NCBI GenBank assembly: GCA_949152475.1
Contig: OX424569.1
Coordinates: 29,247,950 to 29,311,949, forward strand
Direction: 5' to 3'
Source of the DNA: Terebella lapidaria
Lineage: Eukaryota > Annelida > Polychaeta > Terebellida > Terebellidae
Length of the DNA: 64,000 nt
In this document: positions 12,481 through 24,103 of the stretch, piece after piece
Position numbering within the stretch: the stretch's first letter is position 1
How the letters are laid out: every line of letters starts with the position of its first letter
Notes under the pieces: model-generated
Databases searched by the model: none
The model's input: the letters and a program-made list of their open reading frames with translations, nothing else
What the model was told of the DNA's origin: nothing
Program-made: the position numbers and the translations under genes

Positions 12481-12868
12481 TTCGCACAAGTATAGAGTAT
12501 CCGATCAAACAAAACCGGGTCCATTATCCAATCTCAAAGTCTGGTGTCAGATAAAATCGTGAAAATTTATGGAACTTCATGAACCCCCATATATGGTCAT
12601 CAGGAGGTGACATCAGGTGTTCCGGAAAGAGTGAGCATTTCCTGCCCCACATGTGGCACCCGTCATGAATTCCAAAGCATTAACGTACAAGCATGCCTCG
12701 CAGCATACTGGTGACAGATTGTATGTACATATCAACCAGATTGTGATGACGTCCATATAATTTCTTGGAAGCAGCAATTAGTGTTGGTAAAACATATCCC
12801 TTGTCGCAGCAGTTCAGAGACTAGCTGGCAACTTCGGTGAATGTATTCATCTAGAACGTTATGCACTA
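12480..12868 (-). pseudogene. Decayed 3' end of a Penelope-like reverse transcriptase element
   Basis: On the minus strand this shows the end of the same reverse-transcriptase ORF as 55142-55798 (recognisable GACGTCATCA...GGTTGAT, QLVS-LLRQG and YGRHH-like codons), but with frameshifts. It is followed by the same 3' untranslated region (CACCCGTCATGAATTCC, GGAACACCTGA and GGTTCATGAA in sense or antisense). It is much more diverged than the copies at 54.9-55.8 and 62.0-62.7 kb and lacks the family's final TAGACGTGG segment. Confidence 0.7.
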
Positions 12869-13067
12869 AAACGATCGTATGAAAATATGTCATATTAAAC
12901 CGTTACTGCGAAATGCGATAATTCTATTGATTATATACCCGAAGACAGATTAGGAAAATAAAGAAACCTGATTGGATACTAAATGACTACGTGGTATGTA
13001 ATATTTCCATGTGTGCCGAATACTTGCAGTCAACATTTATGCGATATTCACCTGCGGTCAATATCGA

Positions 13068-13375
13068 TACCATCAACTCAGTAGCCTTTTGGCTTGTGAT
13101 TAGGTACTTATATACTTGTCATATATCTATTCCATAGAGTTTGTTTCGGATTTCTAAATTATTTTCATAGGTTGTTGGGCAGTTGTATACTAATTCCATC
13201 AGGTGTACAGTAGAAACAACTACATTTACCACACTGTCTGCCCCTGATGACGCCCGTGTGTCTTTTGATAAAGTAATTGGTCCGGCTTTGTTTCTATTGC
13301 AAAATGTTGTATGTTTGTTATTGGAATCATCAAAATTTGGCTGTATTGGTGGTAATAGATCGATACTTACAATTT
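13068..13375 (+). repeat. Dispersed copy of the 363-bp repeat
   Basis: Single, diverged copy of the unit that forms the tandem array at 53.4-55.9 kb. It starts at GATACCATCAACTCAGTAGC and ends near GGTAATAGATCGATACTTAC. Both strands carry an ORF (72 and 91 residues) kept open in several copies, but no known domain is recognisable, so these are not called as genes. Confidence 0.85.
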
Positions 13376-13649
13376 TAACGCGTTCACACGCCATTATTTA
13401 GATAGCATTTGCAATGAAAACCTTTTCCTTTTGAGATACGTTATTGGCGTGATAACGTCTGACCGACTATCAAACACATTATGGAATATATATGGCCAAA
13501 CATTCTTTCCCACACTGTTCTCGTGAAGGGACGGTTCATGCATTCAGGGCAGATTTTATTTCTGGCATTTCAGAACGAACTGTATATACTCTATGCTTGA
13601 ACTTTACGTGTAAATTCTTCTATTTACATGTTTGTGATAAAAGTTTGGT

Positions 13650-13805
13650 ATATTATGAATATTGACCTTTCTTGTCGGTGAATATGTTGTTATCTTTCCC
13701 TCCCTCAAAAGACGTATTCACCTTGCAAGCTCGGTGAATACGTTTTCTTTGGGAGGGAAAGATAACAACGTATTCACCTCCACAAAGATCAATATATGTA
13801 TAGTG
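13650..13805. repeat. Compact fold-back (long hairpin)
   Basis: Inner arms of 46 nt (13677-13722 and 13733-13778) pair almost completely around a 10-nt loop. Each arm starts GGTGAATA and contains GTTGTTATCTTTCCCTCCC. Pairing extends outward less perfectly through ATTGACCTTTC / GATCTTTGTGG, making arms of about 70 nt. There is no ORF. It could be a fold-back transposon or a hairpin RNA source. Confidence 0.8.
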
Positions 13806-14129
13806 TCCTGATCGCTTATCCTAGACTATTAGATTCCACTACACCTAAGTGCTTGTAACATTCCTAACCTGGCTATCTCGTGAATGCGAGTCAGTTATTT
13901 CAAAGTAAATTTTTTAAGATTACATCACATATTCGGATATTATGGGTCTGCAATTTAACTCTGCATTTTTTCTCTGCAAACTTTTTGATTCATTTTGTCA
14001 ATTTTGTTTGGTTTCCTAAATTATATATTTTGTTCGAAGGGGCCAAACATGAAGAAAGTACACGCTAATTTTTGGTTTTCCATTTCCAACTGTGTCATTT
14101 GTCTATTATGAATTCATATACCAATCTTC

Positions 14130-14185
14130 TGTCTTGGAGTTGAAAATAAACGTATTGTCTTGTATTGTCTTATATTGATTGGTGT
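14130..14185 (+). repeat. Possible LINE 3' tail
   Basis: GAAAATAAACGTATTGTC is followed by degenerate TTGTCTTGTAT repeats, the kind of AATAAA-plus-microsatellite ending seen at LINE 3' ends. No coding part is recognisable upstream. Confidence 0.3.
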
Positions 14186-14559
14186 TATTAGTTTGTAACT
14201 CGAAATATGTGTATGCTAAAGGTCCATTAAGTTGAATATTTAATTCAATGACGATAGCCTCATTCATTGAGAAATTTAGTGAGGAATTGTAGGAACAGCA
14301 ATGAGCATTACATCGACAGCACCAACCTTGTTAGACCTCATCAAACGAAAAAGAGACCCATGTGTTCTGATCATTTAACATTGATAAAAAGAAACTTTTC
14401 TTTACAGAGAGGTATTCAGTGCCGGCTGTTTTGATTAACAACAGGTTTTCCAACAAATATACATACATTTAAAACATACCATGATGATAATTCAACCGGG
14501 TACATCATAATGGTGTACAAATATAAACTGTTATCGTGATACATCGTTTTATCATTTGA

Positions 14560-15890
14560 CCTCTGTAATTTGAATGTCACCACTGTTGATGAATGACAAA
14601 AATTGGTTCCTAGAATAAATAATTTGTACGATTCTCATAACGTTATCTGTATAAGTAATTACCATAGATGCATAACTGAGAAGATTAATGCATGTTCGTA
14701 TTTGTCCGATCATTTAGCTCAAGAGGTTATTTGGAGACTGGAGTCTGGCGGCAAAGAATTTATGACACACATTCAATGAATACTATGCATTATCTTGATG
14801 ATAATGTTATTTGCATTGAGATGTTAATGATTGATACTCGTCTCTTATGTGCAATAAATCATTATGTTACAAAAGTTGATTGAGGTTGGCTGACAGAGCA
14901 AAGTACCATCAACTACCTTGCATTGTTAATTGCAATTTGTCTAAGTAACTGATACTAAAACTTCATTACCGAACCAGAATTTAACATAAAATGTTACAGC
15001 TTGAAATGTTATGTTACGGAGCGTATCAATACATGTTGAAGTTTTGTTTTGTATAACATGGTACCATCCAGTTATATTTGGGAAATGACTGTTTACCTGA
15101 TATGTCATCGAATAATATACGTTCGCAGCTTACCCATGATAAACACTTGAATATCATCATGCACATATACACTATTTTTAGTTCACGTGTATCGTACATT
15201 CATTGTCCGGTCAATATAGGGAATGACCCACCACAAATTGCAACCCAAACGAATCCAGTGTCATTATGTTCAGACTCAATTGTAGATGCACAGAAAAAAA
15301 TCGACCACCTAATTTGCATAAATCCAAAATGGCCACCATAATATGAAAACCTAGTTTTTTTGTGACCCATGACCGAACTAGACCTGAAAATTGCAAGTAA
15401 AAGGCTTATTGTTTTCCCTAAAAGACTGTTAATGGACATAAGTGCCAAACACACGTCAACAATAAAAAGCCAGGACACACGAATGCTTAAACTGTAGTGC
15501 CATGGCTGCCGTGTTTGATATCAGAAACGGATATTGAAATACTGAAAAGAGCCAAATATAGTGTATCCAAATGATTTATCATGATAATCTCAAATCGACA
15601 AGTATTGCACAAACTAGATGGTCAAGAATATTACAATTGTGACGGTTGCTATGGCATTTAGCAGTTACACGATGTAGTGGAATAAACATTATATGTTATC
15701 AAATATAGGAAACTAACAATGCTGAGATCAGTACAGGAAACATTCTGTCTCCCCAAGTCCCTGAACTGATCACCATTCAAAATTTTGTGCGATAGTAACC
15801 ATGGTTGCTAGGAACATAGATGCTATCAATAGAGGATGTATTGTTGAAAAAGTCATAAATACACAGATAAGCCCATAAATACACTTTTTT
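14560..15890. other. End of block X2 and spacer
   Basis: 14560-14870 matches 5690-5910. The rest (to 15890) shows no repeat I can place. ORFs at 15078-15341 (plus) and 15200-15478 (minus) overlap each other and carry no recognisable motif, so at least one is a shadow and neither is called. Confidence 0.4.
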
Positions 15891-16665
15891 TCGTGAGTTG
15901 TTGACATTCCAACGGATCTGATCACACGCCGTCAGCTGCGACCATGGAACACACAGCCGTGCTAATTATTCCCAATTGTCAAATAGTGCAAACACATAGT
16001 TCTAGATTCTTTTCAGGGTTTCTAATGATTACACAGTTCAATGTGCCATTTGTACCTAGGTTTCTCTGAGTTGTTGACACTCTAGTGGATCTGAACACAG
16101 ATCATCAGCTGCGACCATGCTGTCCACAGCCATGGCAGTCATTCCCAAGTGTCTACCCGTGCAAAAGAATATATTTCTCCATTTTTGCTCAGGCGTTCCA
16201 GTGATTTGAACCACATAGTTCAAAATGCCACTTGTATGTGCAAACTAATACAAATATACACGATGTCAAAGTAGCTTTCTCTGAGTTGTTGACACTCGAG
16301 TGGACCTAACCACAGGCCGTCCTAGCTGCGACCATTATGCCAACAGCCATGCTCCACCACATTCAATTGTCAAATCGTGGAAACGCATACATCTCATTAT
16401 TTGTTTTCTTCAGATTTTTCCATGATTTGAACAACACAGTTCGAGGTGCCATTTGTAAATGTAAAATATTCAAAAACTAAATGTTGCTAAACTAGTGCTT
16501 TCTGATATGTTGACACTTGAGCGGATCTGACCGCAGACCGTCAGCCGCCACCATGGTGCACACAGCCATGCTCAGCCACACTCAAATATACACGTCGGCA
16601 AATTAGTTTTCTCTATTCTATGTTCTCTAGTGTTCTTTGAGTTGTTGATACTTGAACGGATTGGA
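15890..16665. repeat. Degenerate tandem repeat of about 170-220 bp, four to five units
   Basis: The string GAGTTGTTGACA or a variant starts at 15895, 16068, 16283, about 16504 and 16639. Each is followed by a GGATCTGACCACA-like segment, CGTCAGCTGCGACCATG, ACACAGCCATGCT, a CCCAATTGTCAAAT segment and a TGATTTGAACCACACAGTTC segment. Unit lengths vary (173, 215, 221, 135). There is no coding potential. It adjoins the decayed gene at 16.67-17.99 kb. Confidence 0.75.
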
Positions 16666-17990
16666 AGTTTAGGTATCTTATGAATCAGGCCCCACAATAG
16701 CTTGGCACGCCACAGGTGTGTGACATTTTTGACTGTAGCAGTAGGACCACTGCCTTGACCATAAAACACGACGATTGCAACCCCGTAATGGCGTGCAATA
16801 TAGGCTGCATATTTTTGACATTCTTGATGTTTGACTGCGGTTCCATGAAGTCGATGGAATAATGCACCACCATCCAGTACATACTGTCCTTCATCTGTAG
16901 TCCATCTGCCAGAATCGCTTTGTTTACATAAAGTGGGGTTTTCTTGTTCTCAGAGATTTATGGAGGGTAGCTGCAATTTGTACTGGAAGATTTCTGACAG
17001 ACTTGTTGTGAATGTGCAGCAACCAAACGCATTGCCAGGTTCATGGATGACGTCACCATTCGTTGTGTCTCACTGAACCCACGACCGTGCGTAAGACCTC
17101 TATTGCTTTTCAGGTTCCTCATCAACACTCGTTCAATTATCAAGTCAGACGATAATCCAGCCCAGAACTTGTTAGATCTTCTTATCGCATGGAATCCAAT
17201 GTTGATTCACATCAGGGTGTTGGTCATGGAGCTAATGCATCTTTGTCAAGTAAATGTGTCCAATCTATTCCTTGTTCTGTTGGGTCTGATGAAATATGTT
17301 TTGAAGTGATATCGTACGTTATGTCAGCACCATGGTATTGGGCGTCAAGTTATCACTATATGATGAGTGGTCTTGTTCATCATTCTCTGTGATCCTTGTT
17401 GTGGTTTTGTTGTTGATTCCAAACAATTCTGACATCAGGAGAGCACAGAGAGCACTGCTAACCAGGGAGTGACCACGAGCTGCCCATCCAACTGTTTGCC
17501 ACTCAGCATGTGCTCTACTTAATTGTTGGCATAAACACACTCCAAAACTTCTCGCAAGCATGACGCTGACATTATATCATGGTTCCTATTGCATCCAAAC
17601 AACTGATATCCATGTGGAAGCGTCCAAGACGCGAAACAATGGATAGCACTGTGTTGTCGACGGTTGTGCTCTCTTGAATGACCAGTGCCTTCCACCACCA
17701 TCCTCGAATTGGAGTCCGTTGTTCAATATGGCATATCTACTGACATACGTAGAGCATCGCAAAATCTGTTGAAATCAAGTCTATCAATGGCAAAAAAGTT
17801 TTTCCTGGATGTTCACCGTGTTACACAGTTTGCATTATTCCAGGCCAAGATGGCTGGGAAGTCCGGATGCTCAGAAACAGATTCCATAGATCATCAACGT
17901 TTCTTGCGTCGTCAGAATGATCCTGATCGGATAGTCTTTACAAGAAAACCCCATTTTGTGCAGTGTGTCAATCAAGAATTTTGAACCAAA
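16665..17990 (-). pseudogene. Decayed copy of a multicopy uncharacterised invertebrate protein
   Basis: Reading the minus strand from 17990 to 16665 gives, in family order but in shifting frames: GEHPGK...FLPLIDL (about 17835-17790), TPI...WWKALVI, SIVSRLGRFHMDIS, LREVLECVYANN, RGHSLVSSALCALL, HDQHPDV, WAGLSSDLIIERVLMR, GLTHGRGFSETQRM (about 17080), then LDGGALFHRL, IARHYGVAIVVF and VTHLWRAKLLWG (about 16900-16700). From memory these match a large family of uncharacterised proteins present in many copies in oysters, cnidarians and some arthropods; its function is not established. Several stops and frameshifts show it is dead. Fragment ORFs in this stretch on both strands (60-99 residues) are pieces or shadows of it. 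The spacing between segments is shorter than I would expect, so internal deletions are likely. Confidence 0.65.
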
Positions 17991-18034
17991 ATGCATCATT
18001 TCTGGCAGAAAGGAACATGCTTCCTCTGGTGATG

Positions 18035-18120
18035 ATATTTCTTATTATAACCTAATTCGTTATTATAGCCTAACTATATTCATTATTATAACTCAAATCG
18101 TTATCATAACCTAACTATGT
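18035..18120. repeat. Short tandem repeat, CCTAACTAT-type
   Basis: Four imperfect units built on TTATTATAACCTAA/CTAACTAT lie in about 80 bp. They are not the TTAGGG telomere unit. Confidence 0.6.
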
Positions 18121-18330
18121 CCTTCATCTCGATGGCATTTATTTTGGATGTCACAGTGGGTGTCGGATGCGAGACAAGAGAAGCTTACTCTTACTGGTAC
18201 ACCTGAACTCCATGTACATGTACATTTATATTACCGCTAGAACACACGGTCAATTGACGAAATCAATACATTCATTTTTTTTTATAATCTTGCTTGCATC
18301 TATAGATGTTCAGACTCAATTGGCACTGTG

Positions 18331-18553
18331 ATCATGGATGACAGGAAATGCTCACTCTTTCCGGAACACCTGATTTCACCTCCTGATGGCCATTTACGGG
18401 GGTTCATGAGTTTCCCTGTCATTTTTGTTTTCTCTCACTTTGTATGCCTGATATGACTTTCTGTCCCCGGACTATGAGATTGGATAACGGACCCTGTTTT
18501 GTTTGCTCGGAATACTTGATACTGGGTATTGATTCCACGTCTATTACAGCTGT
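18331..18553 (+). repeat. 3' UTR fragment of the Penelope-like element
   Basis: Starts in GACAGGAAATGCTCACTC and ends GATTCCACGTCTATTA, matching 62456-62662 with few differences. No coding part is present, so this is a severely 5'-truncated insertion. A 26-bp segment (TGTACATTTATATTACCGCT...) occurs on both sides, at 18220-18245 and 19003-19028. Confidence 0.85.
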
Positions 18554-18769
18554 TGTAAAATGACTATCTGGAAAAGGATTATCTCTGATTCGGTAATACT
18601 GGTCCGGAGGCGGAGTTTGCCTGAAATTATATTTCTTATATTTACACTCTTGCGAAAAACCAGCCAAGACGGTGTGTGACTGTGTTCTTTAAAATGATTC
18701 ACACGTAATTCTATGCTTGTCGTTGATTTGTTGTACTGAACGATATTAGTTGTGAACTTTGAATTTCAC

Positions 18770-18905
18770 AAGTAATAGTAATAGTAATTGTTGCAAATGT
18801 AATAGTAATATAATAGAATACTTTCAAGAAATAAAATAATTGTAATAGTGATAGTAATAGCTGAAACTGTGTAGTAATAGTAATATAATATATTACATTT
18901 AAAAG
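18770..18905. repeat. TAATAG-type microsatellite
   Basis: Imperfect GTAATAGTAATAG tract interrupted by short unrelated pieces. It accounts for the 77-residue minus-strand ORF here, which is low-complexity. Confidence 0.75.
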
Positions 18906-19181
18906 TAATTGACCCCAGGCCTGGACTGTACAGTTACTGTACACCGGAACTAGGAAACCATGATTGTACGACTATCGTGAACTGGTGCTGGGATATTATT
19001 ATTGTACATTTATATTACCGCTAGAACATTATTTTTGTACAATTACTGTACACCGATGCAAACGTACAAACAAATTGTTGTACAGCGTATGTACACCGAT
19101 GCTAGAATATATCTGGTATATAGGTGTAGGCGTTTCATGTCATTTTGAACCACTAACATGACTATTCTATTTGTTTTTATT

Positions 19182-19278
19182 TCACATCTGTTCTTTGAAT
19201 GCTCCCAGAATACTTTGTTTGTACTTAATGGCGCTATATAAGAAATAAATGATAACTATTATTAGCAGTATTATTATA
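19182..19278 (+). repeat. Retrotransposon 3' tail
   Basis: GCTCCCAGAATACTTTG, then TTAATGGCGCTATATAAG and an AATAAATGATAACTATTATTA run. The GGCGCTATATAA plus TTATTA ending is typical, from memory, of LINE or SINE 3' ends in invertebrates. No coding part is visible upstream. Confidence 0.45.
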
Positions 19279-19822
19279 TTGTGAGGCTGTCCAGTGTCAA
19301 TTGTCATAGCAATGGAATTTATAACTGGGACATACTCGTGTACATCTCCTGTAACAAAACACGGGGTCATTACTTGTGTATATGCTACAAATCACTGTTG
19401 GTGTTGAGGTATGTGACCTTTTGTGAAACATGAAGCCTCACATGCAGGAACAAGTCAGTGTTATTACACTCCTATATATTATTCATTTTGAATGATGTGT
19501 ATCATAATCTGAATGAACGCAAACACCACTGATGATCTAGTCTGTATAACATTCCTTTCTGTTCCACCTTGAATGAAATTGAAGAATGATATCAACAAAA
19601 AACACTGAACATGTGTTTTCGATAATTGAAGAATTATACTAACAAAAACTAATGAACATGTGTTTTTGATATCGTCCTGAACACCAATATGTATGATTCG
19701 TGGATGTAAACATACGGTAAATGGAACAATGAAGGCATGAAATATGCGCACTTCGCAAAGCTTCAGCATGTGGTTATCCTCTTAATCCAGACGCAAATAA
19801 CCCAACAAGTAACATACAGTGG

Positions 19823-20400
19823 AGAGAATTATTTGTGTGACCAGCGGAAATATGTTGGGATGGAAACGTTTATGTGAATAATAACCTCAATTTATTAGAT
19901 TAAATTGCTCGTTATTCTCCATATAATAAACGACGTATCTACATATCTGTAGATGTATATCCGAGCACAGACATTCAATGGTTTTAATGTTGTCCAATGT
20001 TTTGGATCAAATTGATAGTTTATTCGTCTATTTTGGTGTAAAAAAACATTTGTCATCACATTTTATCAATTTCATGTCACAAACTATGAAAGCAAACTTT
20101 CGTAATTGTTCTGCCAACATCAGAAGTTTAGCTCAATATTTTTCTTGCGCTACTATATGCTTATGTATTACGGTAAATCAACAAATATCGCAAAGCTCTT
20201 CGAGTATTTGCGTTTATTCACAAGATTAAAATGTAAAACCTCATGAAAACATTCAGAAATATTATTTTTGAAAGTGTTGTGATCCTTTTGTTGAGATTAC
20301 TATATTTAACAAAGGATAGCAGGACCGGGCCCACTCATTCCTACCCTCTGTGAGTCTGTTTCTACCTAAACTTAGAAGACCAGCGCGACGCGCTGGCCAA
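19823..20400 (+). mobile_element. Hairpin-ended repeat element, copy E1
   Basis: About 578 bp, closely matching 22763-23351. It starts AGAATTATTTGTGTGACCAG and ends CTTAGAAG followed by a 17-nt hairpin (CCAGCGCG, A, CGCGCTGG at 20380-20396) and CCAA. The interior contains TGTTGGGATGG, ATTGCTC-TTATTCTCCATATAATAAAC, GACATTCAATGGTTT and ATTACGGTAAATCAAC. The 83-residue ORF at 19978-20229 is only partly kept in the other copy. The single-ended hairpin resembles Helitron ends, but the expected CTRR terminus is missing. Confidence 0.75.
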
Positions 20401-20698
20401 CAAGGAGGCCAATATACATATCAAAACGCTCACGTGAGTACACAATCATACTTTATAGATGTGCGTTATGATGTTTGGAGGCCATATTTACTTATAACCA
20501 CATATCAAACATCCATGTGAGCTTCAGTAGGGAGTGACATTTTTGCGTGTGAATACGTCGCTGGCAGTCTGTGTTATACATTATATTACATGTAAGGCCG
20601 TTCTGGAACAAACGTTTTACAATAATATAGCTTGACAGCTTATGTATAAATGTACATTTGCTTGCCAAAATTATTTTTAGGAAATTAGCTAAGGCCTA

Positions 20699-21451
20699 AC
20701 TATTAGTGCAGGATGATAACACGAGAAAGGCTCGAACAACGAAACATGTAACCTCATTTTAACGAAATATCACAACTATTCATGTTGGCAATGAAATACC
20801 TGGAGTATACCGAAGCATGCTCATGAGTATCCTAAGAGCAAAATCTATTTAGTAATCGATAACATTCAGCGCCCGTCAGTTTTTGATGTTACTAATACTC
20901 CAGTTATTTATGACGTACGGATCTTTCTGTCATCGACACCAATTAAAATATTTGCTCATTTCTTCAGTTACTAATTAATGAGGTTTCCTGCTAGGGGAAC
21001 TGTAAAACTAATCATGTTTGCAAATATTACGCTAATCAGAGTGTTTTGCTGTTGCGATGCAGAAAAGTCATTGCAAGTTTTCACGGATTTTGTTTGATGG
21101 AGCGAGATGTAACATGCCACAACTGGTGGATGGAATTCTATGGATTAGAACTGGTTTCATACGGTGTAACGGCCAGCCATTATTCCAACATCATGGAATC
21201 AAATGCATTAATTCTTAACCGAATATTGGATACGTTTTTGATATAAAACATTTAAATGTTACAGTGTACCATCAAGTTTTGTTGAGTGAGTTCTCTGTCA
21301 ACAGCCTCATAACAGACGGAAATTCGTCCTACACGTACGTATATATTATTACCGTCATTATGGAATATAAGTAAGTTTTGAATATTATTTATAGCGCATT
21401 ACATGTTACCTTGTTTGAGCCTTTCTCGTTTTATCATCCTGCATTCATAGT
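20699..21451. mobile_element. MITE-like element with about 50-bp terminal inverted repeats
   Basis: The left end (GCAGGATGATAACACGAGAA...) is the reverse complement, with few mismatches, of the right end (...TTTCTCGTTTTATCATCCTGC). The pairing continues through GGCTCGAACAA and ACATGTAA. The interior (about 650 bp) includes a 66-residue ORF at 21046-21246 with no transposase features. No clear target-site duplication was found, so the superfamily is open. Confidence 0.75.
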
Positions 21452-21482
21452 CACGCATCAGCTAATTACATGAAACAATAAA

Positions 21483-22030
21483 ATGCAATCGGGAAGTTAT
21501 GTGTCATACCTTGGGATAGAAAACCGACGGATTGTTGAACCTAAACTTTTGGTACATTTCGTTTCTGGTTGCACGACAATGTTGAGTCACGTGAGTCAAA
21601 TATTTACCGTCTTGTGTCCTTTGGTGTCACTGGCACTGTCAGACTGTGGTCTTAAATGTGGTCCAGATTTTGAATAATTATAACTTATAAGTTGTAAATG
21701 TCTTTAATATGCCCTCCAATATTTGCAATCTTACAAAACTAATACGGTACTATGTGCATTTCGTGGGATTTTTTTTTCATATAAAGTTCGCTTTTCACTC
21801 TATGTATGACAGCATAAAAAGCAGTCCAAGGACAAGGGTCATTTATTGTAAAGTGAGTATAATTTTTTCCCGACAAAAATGACCGTTCTACCTCTCAACA
21901 ACAGTCGAGTTCATGGCCACCACGGAACTTTGAGGTCAACAAGGCCGTCTCAGTGCCTAATCGGAACTAAATAAATAATGTGACATTCTCAAGTGGCAAA
22001 TGGTGATGCTGATACGGGACAAATTCTTCC
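21483..22030. other. Unassigned AT-rich DNA
   Basis: Contains a 64-residue ORF (21483-21677) rich in Ser, Leu and Cys without a recognisable motif. No repeat family is identified. Confidence 0.3.
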
Positions 22031-23670
22031 CCTGAATGTGAAGTGGCTCATCAGGAACAACGATACTCAATAATGTGAGGACCAGCTATTTTCGTCATCA
22101 TACCGTCTTCGTTTTCGGTCTAGTGCTGGGATCTTGTGCTGTTGGATGATTTGCAACTCATTAATTACCAAACGCACAAATCACGCTCAAATATGTCCAA
22201 ATCACACATAAAATGGTGAAGACTGATAGAGATGAATCACCCGTTGACAACCTAAAACACGCCAAATGAAGCCAAATTGTTTACAGTTACACACATAATA
22301 AGTTACTAAAACACTAATGTTAACAGTTATTTACAGCTTGATAAAACAATCTGGCAAAACCAGTAATGTTGTAACATCTGGCCCAAGTTCCATCATTCAA
22401 TAGATACATGTGACACAACAGGTATTACATAATATTTCCTACAACAAGCTTACAACACGATACATCATTTGCACAGAAGACGTAAATGGGAGAAACGTCA
22501 TTAATCATTCGAGCTGAAATACGGTAATTACCAAATTATGTCAGTTTACATGCCTAAGGTAAGAGAACATTTATGATTCTTTTTATGGATCGCAGTTTGT
22601 AGCATTTGATATTTCATCGTTATTCCGAGGCTGCTATTGTTATGCATCCATATTAACTCGTAACCCCACAACAGTATGATACCATGCCCATTCGTGTTCG
22701 TTTACATTGTAGTCGTTCTATATCAAACATTAGTGTTCTGAGATCGTTGTCCTAATATACACAAGAATTATTTTTGTGGCCAGCGGAAATATGTTGGGAT
22801 GGGAAAGTTTATGTGATTAATAACCTTAATTTATTGGATTAAATTGCTCATAATTCTCCATATAATAAACAAAGAAAAACATATTTATATATGTACATCC
22901 GAGCACAGACATTCAATGGTTTAAGTGTTGCCCAATGTTTTGGATCAAATTGATAATTCATTCGTGTATTTTGGTGTAAAAAATATTTCTAATCACATTC
23001 TATCATTATCATATCGTAAACTATAAGTTTCGTAATTGTTCGGCCCACCTTTCGTAATTGTTCTGCCAACATCAGAAATTTAGCTCAATATTTATGTTGC
23101 ACTACTGTATGTTGATGTATTACGGTAAATCAACAAATATCGCAAAGCTCTCAAAGTATATTTGCGTTTATTCACAAGAAAAATGTAAAACCTCATGGAA
23201 ACAATCAGAAATATTTTTTTTGAAAGTGCTGCGATCCTTTTGTTGAGATTACTCTATTAACAAATGATATCAGGATCGAGCCCACTCATGCTTATCCTCC
23301 GTTGGTCTGTTTTTACCCAAACTTAGAAGACCAGCGCGACGCGCTGGCCAATGATTTGGAGTAACAGCAATATTCCACACCATGCCATGGAGTGATTCGT
23401 ACTGATTCTCCTCAGAAATGAAAATCAATTAACACAGTGGTGGAGACAGTAAATAGAGGTCTTTCACACGGGAGAAAAAGTGGCATAATTGGATCATACA
23501 TCAAGGACTATGTGACATACTGACAAATAAGGTGTGACACATTGCAATGACATGGACCTTAAATTCCTTGAAATCGTGGAGACACATATATGATTGCTAT
23601 CATCTGCCCTTAAGCAAAAGGAAAGGTCATTGCCCGAAAGGTTTATACCTATGTACTAACTAGGGTTTTA
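22030..23670 (+). repeat. Duplicated block Y, copy 1
   Basis: Aligns in order with 29075-30115. Shared strings include GAGGACCAGCTAT, TGCTGATAC.. / TTGATACAGATGAAT, ACACAACAGGT-TTACAT, GCTTACAACACGAT, AACTGTATGATAC-type, and GACTATGTGACATACTGAC followed by GACACATTGCAATG. It is interrupted by element E2 (22763-23351), which Y2 lacks. It is probably intronic or intergenic DNA of a duplicated locus; no coding segment is recognisable. Confidence 0.75.
22763..23351 (+). mobile_element. Hairpin-ended repeat element, copy E2
   Basis: Second copy of 19823-20400, with the same 17-nt terminal hairpin at 23331-23347 followed by CCAA. It sits inside block Y1 and is absent from the matching position of Y2 (about 29790), so it inserted after the Y duplication or was lost from Y2. 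Confidence 0.75.
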
Positions 23671-23689
23671 TTATGTATTTGCAATCTCG

Positions 23690-24100
23690 GTTGTACTCCC
23701 CCCCCCCCACACACACATTCTTTGTTATGCAAGACTAATGGGTTTAATGTGTATAATGTCCTTCATATGTTTTGTTTGAACATTTGCCCAAGTCTATAAT
23801 GGTATGACTACCCAGTTTATGCATCATGACCACGTGGACCATGTCTCTATCTGTGATTCTTTTGATTCTATATCTGTGATGTTGAATAAGAGATATCCAC
23901 TGTGTGGATTGATCTGAATGACTGAACTGGAGATTAGTGTCAAATCATTTTTCCGCCTATTTATCATACACTCTGGTTCAAACCACGTATACATTATATA
24001 GCACAGCGCCATGAAGACATGCATTCCAGCTGAAGTGACAGACATGATAATATTTAGAGTCAATACTGAATATAGGCCACAACTATAACGCCTGCTTGAA
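23690..24100. other. Spacer between Y1 and the Tc1 relic
   Basis: Includes a C10 run (about 23698-23708) and a minus-strand 109-residue ORF (23824-24153) that runs into the transposase relic. The N-terminal two thirds of that ORF have no recognisable motif. Confidence 0.4.
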
Positions 24101-24103
24101 ATT

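Noticed and set aside
13119..13394. 91-residue ORF in the dispersed 363-bp repeat
   Set aside because: Similar frames appear in several copies because the repeat is similar, but stops interrupt them elsewhere and no domain is recognisable.
17685..17984. Plus-strand 99-residue ORF
   Set aside because: It is the antisense shadow of the decayed multicopy gene, whose motifs read on the minus strand.
18035..18120. Interstitial telomere repeat
   Set aside because: The CCTAA strings occur in a longer TTATAACCTAACTAT unit, not as TTAGGG or its complement.
19823..20400. Helitron call for the hairpin-ended element
   Set aside because: There is a 3' hairpin but no CTRR terminus, no 5' TC and no demonstrated AT insertion site.
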